64,000 nt of DNA, from the NCBI RefSeq assembly GCF_000276665.1, contig NW_004955429.1, forward strand, positions 5,173,286 through 5,237,285, read 5' to 3'. Shown here piece after piece: positions 56,875 to 64,000 of the stretch; the first letter of the stretch is position 1; each line of letters starts with the position of its first letter. Made by a program: the position numbers and the translations under genes. This stretch comes from Chinchilla lanigera (lineage: Eukaryota > Chordata > Mammalia > Rodentia > Chinchillidae). The notes beneath the pieces are model-generated. The model was not told the DNA's origin, made no database searches, and saw only the letters and a program-made list of their open reading frames with translations.

Positions 56875-57879
56875 GGATGCTTTATTAAAAACCCAGATAA
56901 CAGGGGCAGGTGAAGATATAGAGAAATTATAACTTCAAAGACTGCTGGTAAGAAGGTAAAACTATGCGGCCACCTTAGAAAATAGCCTGGAAGTTCCTTA
57001 AGAGGTTAAACACAAAATCATCATGTGACACACATTTTCACTCACATATATACAGATATGATCTCCAAGGGACATAAAAACCTGTACATAAATTTTCATA
57101 GAAGAATTATTCATAATATCAAAAAAGTAGAAGTGAATCAATTATCCATCAATTGATGGACAGTTATAATAAAATGTGGTACATCTGTGCAATGAAATGT
57201 TATTCAGCAATAGATAGAAATGAAGTATAGATAAATGCTACAACTCTGAACATTGAAAACAAAATGCTAAGTGAAAGAAGCCAGTCATAAAGAAAGATGT
57301 ACTGTATTATTCCATCTGTATGAAATACCCAGATAAAAAGAATCTATAGAAATAGAAAATAAATTAGTAGTTCAATAGCATTGGGTTATAGGTTGATGAG
57401 GGAGTGTTAGGAATGACACATAATAGACATGGGGTTTCTTTTTGGGACAATGAAAATTTCCCAAGATTGATGGTGGTAATGATTATACTACTCCATTGAA
57501 TACATTAAAAACTACTGATTTCTGAACTTTAAATAAGTTGATTGTATGAAATTTGAATTATATATCAACAAAGCTGATTTTTTTAAAAAACAAGGGAACA
57601 AGAAAAATTGTCTTCATTATTTCATCTATTAACCCTACATGAACTCTACCCTAGCCTAGGCTAAGCACAGTGAAAGAAATGTAAATTCTTTGTTCTAAGA
57701 TGAATACTTTATTTCACATGAATTAGTTCCAACCCAACCTAATTACACATATTTTCTCCCAAGTTTACAAAGTTCATGGGATGACTATTATCATTTCTTA
57801 CACCACTGCCATTTTCTAAGCAAATATACATAATGATCAGTTCATATAAATGTCTATCAAATCTGATCTGTACTTCAAT

Positions 57880-58265
57880 TGTCTTATGGAAATATCCATT
57901 GGTTTTCTGGCTTTTCAAATGCAGGCTTCAAACAATGTTCCAATTCTGCACACATCCTCCCCAACACCCAAATGCACAGGTCTCCTTGTTCCCACATCTG
58001 GGGGAATGCATAGCACCACCTTCTCTGAGAATCCTCTGAGTGTGCACAACCTGGTCTCCCAGTGCAGGTCATAACCAAGGTCTTATCATTCTACCTGTTA
58101 TATATCTGTGTTCCACTCTCTCCCCTAACAGTCAGCCTGGTTCCTGTCTGCGTCATTTCTCTCCTAGAACAGTACAATCATTTCCTAAGCCCAGCCTTCC
58201 ATTACAGCCTGGCCTTCCAATTCTTAACTCCATACAGCTCTCAGGATTAGCTCCCTTCCCTGTTG
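57880..58265 (+). mobile_element. L2 LINE fragment
   Basis: gcatagcaccaccttctctg, gcgtcatttctctcctagaa and cagtacaatcatttcctaag fit the internal L2 order. The short frames here are L2-derived. Confidence 0.6.
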
Positions 58266-58497
58266 TGACTGCATTTTTTAAAAGTTGAAAATAAATTTAG
58301 AAAATCACTTAGCAAAGAATGAACACATTGTAATACAATGAAACTTTTGCTGTAATTTTTTTCCAGTTAGAAATGATTTCCCAAAGCTAAAATCACCTTT
58401 TGTTCTCTTCTAGTCCCTGCCTCTTACTCACTGCCCCAGAGAGAATTCTATGAATTTAGATGTTTAATTCCAGTTCACACTTCAGGGGAGGGGAGGA

Positions 58498-58498
<1 letters not shown>

Positions 58499-58531
<33 letters not shown>
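58499..58531 (+). repeat. (GA)n microsatellite
   Basis: About 15 GA units. Confidence 0.95.
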
Positions 58532-58533
<2 letters not shown>

Positions 58534-58576
58534 ATGTATGCTATATATGTATGAACAAATAGTGTTGCTTTGTGGG

Positions 58577-58602
58577 TTTTTTTTTTTTTTTTTTTTTTTT
58601 TT
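58577..58602 (+). repeat. Poly-T run
   Basis: 26 T. It marks the reverse-complement A-tail of the antisense L1 to the right. Confidence 0.9.
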
Positions 58603-59704
58603 GCTAATTTTATCATTGAAACATATCATGAGTACAATAAAGGGTATATATCTTAAGGCTATGTCTTAGTAAATATTTAGAGAAAATATGCCCCTAGCAC
58701 ATCAAGATACAGAATACTGCTGGCATTTTGCAGCCCTCTGTCACTAACCTCCATTATCACTATTTAGCTTTGTATTATAATAGCTTAGTTTTGTCTTTTT
58801 GAATGCTGTGCCAGTATGACTGGAAGTTTTATGTGCATGTGCATGTGCAGATTCTTTTATATTTCTGACTTCTTTCATTCAATATTATGTCCGTCAAGCC
58901 TCCCCATGATGTATGTAGTCAGTTGACCTTTTACACGCTGTATGTTATTTCACTGTTTTATACACTGCGGTTTATTTCGGTCTTGATGAACCTTTGAGTT
59001 GTTTCCAGTTTGGAGACATGCTGGATAATTCTTCAATAAATATTACTATACATGTCTTTTTTATTTTAAAAGAATAAAAATTTTTAGAAAACATTAAAAA
59101 ATACGGAATTTCAACACAAGATAGGAAATTAACAATCACTGTTATATTGCATATTGTTATCTTCAAATCTATACATGACTTTTCATGCGTGTGTAAACAC
59201 ACATCTCTGTGGGGTATATGCCTATGAACAAGTGGAACTGGTGTGTCACTATGGTGTACACATTCAGTGTTAGCAATAACGTCCAGTTTCCTTCTCAACA
59301 TCTCCACCAGTAGTAAATGAACGCTCCAGTTGCTTCCGATCATCCCCCAAACTTGGTATTGCTTTGTAAAACACAAATTCTGGATGGTGTATTTCATTAT
59401 CATTTTATTACCTGATAAATAGTGTTGAAATTTATTTTGAATCCTTATTGGAGACATTAATCCTCTTTTATAAAATGTCCATTCAAGTCTTTTGCCAAGC
59501 TTTTACTGAGCTGTATTTGTTCTTAACTTGTGGAAGTTCTTCATATATATTTTAAATGTTACATATTCAAGATCCACATGTATTATACACATCTCATACT
59601 TTACTACAAACCTCTTCACTCTTACTGACAAGAGTGAATGAACTCTTCATTTTATCCATCTTTTCTAGCATTTTAGGTTTAGGGTATTTTAAAAAATATA
59701 TTTG

Positions 59705-59868
59705 AAGCCAGGCGTGGTGGTGCATGCCTGTAATCCCAGCACTCAGGAGACTGAGGCAGGAGGATCGTTGCGAGTTTGAGGTCAGCCTGGGCTACAAAGT
59801 CAGTTAAAGACCAGCCTGAACTGCACAGTGAGACCCTGTCTCAAAAACATACAAAAAACAAAACAAAA
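59705..59868 (+). mobile_element. B1 SINE inside L1
   Basis: agccaggcgtggtggtgcat, cctgtaatcccagcactcag, ctgggctacaaagtcagtta, agaccctgtctcaaaa. The flanks aaaaaatatatttga and aaaaaatatattttga form the target duplication. Confidence 0.96.
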
Positions 59869-60640
59869 CAAAAAATATATTTTGAGAACTGTTTGTCTAT
59901 AGCATCAAGATATATTTCTGTATTGTTTTCAAGACACTTTATTATTATACCACGCAGATCTATGACTGACTGAATTCATTTTGGCATATGCGTGAATAAC
60001 AGTAAATATGATTTATTCAGAAAGTCAAGTGCATCCTTTCTGCACTGCATTGCAAGGCACCTTTGCCGCATGCCGTGTAAGTTTGCTGATTTCCATATAT
60101 GTACTTTTGGGGATTATTCTTTGGGATTTTATTGAAGCTGTAAATCAGTTGGGGAAGATTTCACTTTTTAACAATATTGATTCTTCAAATCTCTAACTTG
60201 ACATATCCTTTTTTTTTAGTTCTTTACCTTTTTCTAACTGAGATTTACAGTTTTCCATGTAGCTATCTAATACATCCTTATTAATTTCTTAGTATTTGAT
60301 TTTTGTATTATTTTAAACTTTTGTTGCAATTGCTTATTACACAAATGCAACTCATTTTTACATATTGAAATTCAACTTAATGTCCTTGTTAAATTCTTAC
60401 TAACTTATAGATTATCTGTGTAAGGTTTTGTCTTTTACTATTTACATACTTAGACATTGCTGCCAACTTATTTTGTATTTTGAATTAGCTTTGCTTCTTT
60501 TCCCTCTTTGTCTGACATTTATTAATCAAGTTTTCTTTACTACTTTTAATTTTTCTGCTGTATTTTCTTGTTTCCCAAATTATGCATTCTACTTTTCTTA
60601 CAATAAATTCTACTTTTCTTTTAATTCTTACAATGAAAGC

Positions 60641-62330
60641 TTTCCCATGCAATCTTCATGTTAGTAAATTTAAATTTAAGCAGTGTCTCTAATAGTCTTC
60701 TTAATAACAGCCAGACTCAATTCTCTCTCCCCTTTTGCTGCCTCTACCCCATGTTTAGTGTTTCTACCTTTTTTCCTTAAATAGCTATCATTAGACATTT
60801 TTATTATATTTACTTCCATGTCTTTTTTATAAAATTCTTCATCCACCTTTCTTTTCTGCATTGGATTTCTTTCTATCTGACAAACATCTTTCAAATGTGA
60901 AGTCAGAATAGTAAATGACCTCTGTAAGTCACAGATGGTCTTTATCTTTTATTTTACTTACCGAGTGGAGTATTCTAAGCTGACCACTATTTTTCCTCTA
61001 TGCTTTGTGGATATTTCATTGCTTATGTTATCTTTTATTACAGATGCAAAGTGTACTGTTTTTCTAACTGCCCTTCTTTTTTACTTTTGTCTCTGAAAAT
61101 TTGTAAACTTCTCTTTATGCTATTGACATTCTGCATTTTCACAGCTATATGTCTTCAGTGGGTTTATGTTTTTATTTTACTGTCTACTTATATCCAGTAC
61201 CTGCTGCATTCCTTGAGTCTTATTCTGGAATATTCTCACTGCTATCATTTTGAATAATGCCTCTTTCTCATTCTTTATTTTCTTTTCCCCTGGAACTTGT
61301 ATTAAACATATACTGATTTTAGGGGCTGGGGATTTAGCTCAGTGGCAAAAGCGCCTGCCTGGCAAGCGCAAGGTCATGAGTTCAGTTCCCGGTACCGGAG
61401 AAAAAACAAAAAAACAAACAAACAAACAAACAAAAAAACATATACTGATTTTTAAAAATCTTTTCCTCTTAACTTCTCGTATATATTATCTATCTCTACT
61501 TTTCTATATTCCATCAATTCTCCATCATTTCCTCAGATTATTATTTCACATTTTCAGTTCTTTGTTTCTGTTTGGTCTACTGATCAACTTACCTTTTTTA
61601 AAAATAATTGGAGTTCTAATTTAAAAAAAAAACTATTGATTATTTTCAAATACTCTACTTTCACACAGCTTTATACTTGCCCTATGGGTTTCCTTTAGCT
61701 CATGGAAAGCTCTAAGTATACTTACATTGATGTTTCTGATTGTTCTGTCATTGCTAGTTCTTGGTATTTACATTCTACCATTTGTTGGTCTTCTAGTTCT
61801 ATCTGTTAGTCCTCATCATTCACTTGGCTTTTACTTTTTGAGACTGAGCTCATTTTCAGGGAGAGTTATTTCTGACACTTCTTGGGATGCCTACCAATGT
61901 GATGATGGCATATGCCAATGCCAGAGATCTGCTAATGTCTCCCATCTCCGGACACTTTCCATCTTAATTTCTCAATATTGGTTTGAGTGGATCCAGATCT
62001 CCTATCTGCAGTGGCAAGAGCCTGGAGTTCTCATTTCTCTTTGGTGTTATTTTCCTGTGGCACAGATGTATGGCAAGCTTCATCATCAGTTCTCCAAGCC
62101 CATTCACAGTTGCCATTTTCTCTTTTTAATGGACTCATCAACTCTTCCTAAGTCCTGGTTTGGAGCATGTTGATCTGAGAGTGTAGTGTGAACTGCCTCC
62201 CTGTGGACTTGAAATTCCAGCTGCCAGCAGTTAAAGCCTGTATCTTTATTGCTTCCCTTCACGGTCCAGTTCGGTCTCAGTTTCTGCTCACTGCTCTGGC
62301 TTTTGGTTTTCTTTACATTTCTGACAGCTG
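60641..62330 (-). mobile_element. HAL1/L1 5'-region-like LINE, antisense
   Basis: Reverse-complement blocks typical of HAL1/old L1: attctgcattttcacagcta, gaatattctcactgctatca, cctctttctcattctttatt, and ctgagctcattttcagggag. An ID splits it at 61322. Whether this is one element with the L1 to the left or a separate HAL1 is unclear. The 148-codon plus-strand frame at 61727-62173 is antisense LINE. Confidence 0.6.
61322..61436 (+). mobile_element. ID SINE, young subfamily
   Basis: ggggctggggatttagctca to ggtaccggag, then an A-rich tail with (AAAC)n. The 17-bp direct repeat aaacatatactgatttt is perfect (61304-61320, 61437-61453). It has the extra A (ggcaaaagcgcc). Confidence 0.97.
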
Positions 62331-63847
62331 AGGATTTCATTTCTTAATTTTGAACTTGGCCTAGGTACTTGCATTTTTATATTGTTTCAACATTTCCCTG
62401 TGTTGAAGTGAGTCTGTGTTTCCACCTCTTTTCAGGTTTTGTACCAGTTCAGCAAACCACATGCATCTGAGTTTTCTCAGTACAAATACACTGCCTTCCA
62501 TGAGTTGATTTGCTTGAAGAATGGTCAATCTCCTCATCTGGCTATATCAAAAACCTCACATTCAGGTGAAATTTTGATTCCCGAACTTCATTTTCAGCTA
62601 TGTTCTGAATTTCCCAATCTTATCTAATACCTACAATGGACCATGCCTCATCCCCCAAACATTCCACGTAGGCCCTATTTCTATTTTTAGTAGTAATACT
62701 CTCTGACTTTTATCATGATGGAAAATGAAAAATGGACTTGAAAGCAGAGTTGACTATGAAATCCAGGTCATTAATCTATACAAATAAATAAAAGCCAAAT
62801 GAAGAGTGAAAGCGTCCATTCAAGATGCTGAAATGGCAGCAGATGACCTTGATGAAGTGAACCACTGAGTTCTGTCCCAGTGCTAAAGTCCTGGATAGAC
62901 AACATCTTAAAATTCATTCAGTTCTCAGAGCTCAGCCCTCCACTCTTAGACAGCATTTGCTCTGGGCTCCGTAGGAAGGGGAGCCTGCTGAGGAGATAGC
63001 TGGTATAATTTGTGTACTTCATTAGACCAAGGAACTATAGATCACTCAGTCCACACAAATCCTGGCTGCTAATGGGCTAAAATATTATGAGTATAGAGTT
63101 AGAATTGCTGGAACACCAGAGAACTGAAGGGGTGGGGAAGTGCTTTAGGAATCAAAGAAATTGCATTTGTAAGCTTCATTTATATACTGTATACCATGTG
63201 AATCAATAATTTTAAATTGTACAGTGAAGGGCAAAAGGAAGTTGATTGCAATCTTCAGAGAGTCGGCAAAAAGAAAAAGTAGCAGTGCAAATTAAACTCA
63301 TTCAAAAGAGTAAAGACTGTTGGTTAAAAACCTAAGAAGATTCAACTAGGCTAGCAAAAAAAAAAAAAAAATCATTATTCCTGGAATAGATAACAGAGGA
63401 AAGTAATAGAATATGAAATGTGAGTTTAAAAAAATCCCATCCAGATGTTTGTTTTGAGAATTTCTTCCCACAGTGTAATTCATCAGAACTCAAAAGGGTA
63501 TCCTTAGGAAGGCTGATGAACATAAAAGGTCATCATGAAGGTAAAGGGAGTTTTAGTAATTACAGAAGGATCTGATGAAATGAAAAATTACTGTCTGAAT
63601 CTCCAAGTATGCTATTATCCAAAATAAAGCCTATTTACTGTAAAAAAAAATTCATATTGTATCACTCATTTCTTATTTATTATTCAATTTGGACTTGTTT
63701 ACCTATCATTTAATTTGTACTTAAATATGCACCCCTTTATCTCTGTGAATATTGTCACATAATAATGTAATAAATGCAGCAATGTAGAGGATTCTTTTGA
63801 AAAAGCCTTTCCTTCTCCTCACATGTATGCACAAGCACAGAAACAGA
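62331..63847. other. Unique AT-rich stretch
   Basis: Nothing recognised apart from A runs at 63356-63371 and 63642-63650. Confidence 0.5.
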
Positions 63848-63861
63848 AACACACACACACG

Positions 63862-63892
<31 letters not shown>

Positions 63893-63893
63893 C
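63848..63893 (+). repeat. (CA)n microsatellite
   Basis: About 22 CA units with one CGCATA interruption. Confidence 0.96.
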
Positions 63894-64000
63894 ACAGTCA
63901 ACTCTTAGGTATCTTGGGGTTGAACACATAAGAAATTACCAAGGTGGGAACTCTAGCTGATTAGATGACTGAATCTTTTAAAACATTTGCCTACTACTGT

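Larger units (their letters stand above)
56455..57590 (+). mobile_element. L1M LINE, ORF2 end and 3' UTR
   Basis: From ggattacacaatggtttctg and gtgcttcaaagggcaccatg, through [gap] tgaggaaatgcaaatcatat, aggtgaagatatagagaaat, ctgtgcaatgaaatgttatt, aagtgaaagaagccagtcat, and ggggtttctttttgggacaa, to gaattatatatcaacaaagc. This is the L1MA/L1MB-like order. Interrupted by a 100-N gap and a (CA)n. Frame dead. Confidence 0.9.
58577..60640 (-). mobile_element. L1M LINE, 3' UTR and ORF2, antisense
   Basis: Read on the plus strand as reverse complement: poly-T, tatcatgagtacaataaagg, tgacttctttcattcaatat, ttgagttgtttccagtttgg, ccattcaagtcttttgccaa, and further on gctgtaaatcagttggggaa and ctttttaacaatattgattc. 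The L1 order is preserved over about 2 kb. A B1 is inserted at 59705. Frames are broken. Confidence 0.88.

Noticed and set aside
58972..59457. 161-codon minus-strand frame
   Set aside because: It is the decayed ORF2 end of an old L1, not a host gene.
61727..62173. 148-codon plus-strand frame
   Set aside because: Antisense to LINE-derived sequence.
1..64000. CRISPR array, operon, tRNA or rRNA genes
   Set aside because: None seen; the spaced repeats are SINEs, and the tRNA-like boxes belong to ID and MIR elements.

Overview
This is nuclear DNA of a rodent, AT-rich and packed with interspersed repeats. The lineage evidence is direct. There are thirteen copies of a tRNA-derived ID SINE, several B1 (7SL-derived) SINEs, and composite SINEs with a B1 left half and an ID-like right half. 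No B2 or B4 SINE was seen. That combination points away from mice and rats and towards a squirrel-related, beaver/kangaroo-rat or guinea-pig-related rodent. The species cannot be fixed from this window alone. Old layers shared by placental mammals are also present: L2, MIR, MER5-type DNA transposons, MLT1-type and younger MaLR LTRs, L1M and HAL1.

No known protein-coding gene, rRNA, tRNA or CRISPR array can be supported. The window reads as intergenic DNA or the inside of a very large intron. Most open frames on either strand lie in repeats, cross assembly gaps or overlap each other antisense. Three runs of N mark assembly gaps (7408-7507, 43238-43642, 56665-56764). The first falls in the A-tail of an ID element, the second inside an LTR, and the third inside an L1.

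Layout. 1-10 kb: B1-ID composite, a broken L2 at 4.5-5.2 kb, an inverted ID pair at 5.36-5.57 kb, MER5 at 7.8 kb. 10-11 kb: a CCAAT/GC-box cluster, two MIRs and a CTCF-like motif, the best promoter-like patch in the window. 14-20 kb: L1M with nested SINEs, MIRs, MaLR LTRs, L2 and an L1 3' end. 20-28 kb: B1-ID, MER5, L2 and a long purine-pyrimidine alternating tract. 28-36 kb: several LTRs, including one MaLR nested in another, and HAL1. 36-48 kb: MaLRs, MER5, the second copy of an unnamed LTR, an RE1-like motif and a pyrimidine tract. 48-56 kb: a 63-codon frame with a signal-peptide-like start under a TATA box, a DNA transposon, an exon-like 72-nt segment, a G-quadruplex motif, and an ERV LTR next to L1. 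56-64 kb: sense L1M, then about 3.7 kb of antisense L1/HAL1, then microsatellites.

Best leads. (1) Two copies of an unnamed LTR of about 890 bp, in opposite orientation, each with TG...CA ends and a perfect 5-bp target duplication, sharing three internal ~41-bp tandem units. (2) An RE1/NRSE-like silencer motif (16 of 17 consensus positions) just downstream of a TATA-like box at 44.4 kb. (3) A possible small secreted peptide at 48.44 kb. (4) A 72-nt exon-like segment with a full-consensus donor at 52.84 kb. (5) A strict GGGT-type G-quadruplex motif at 55.18 kb. All are sequence-level hypotheses.
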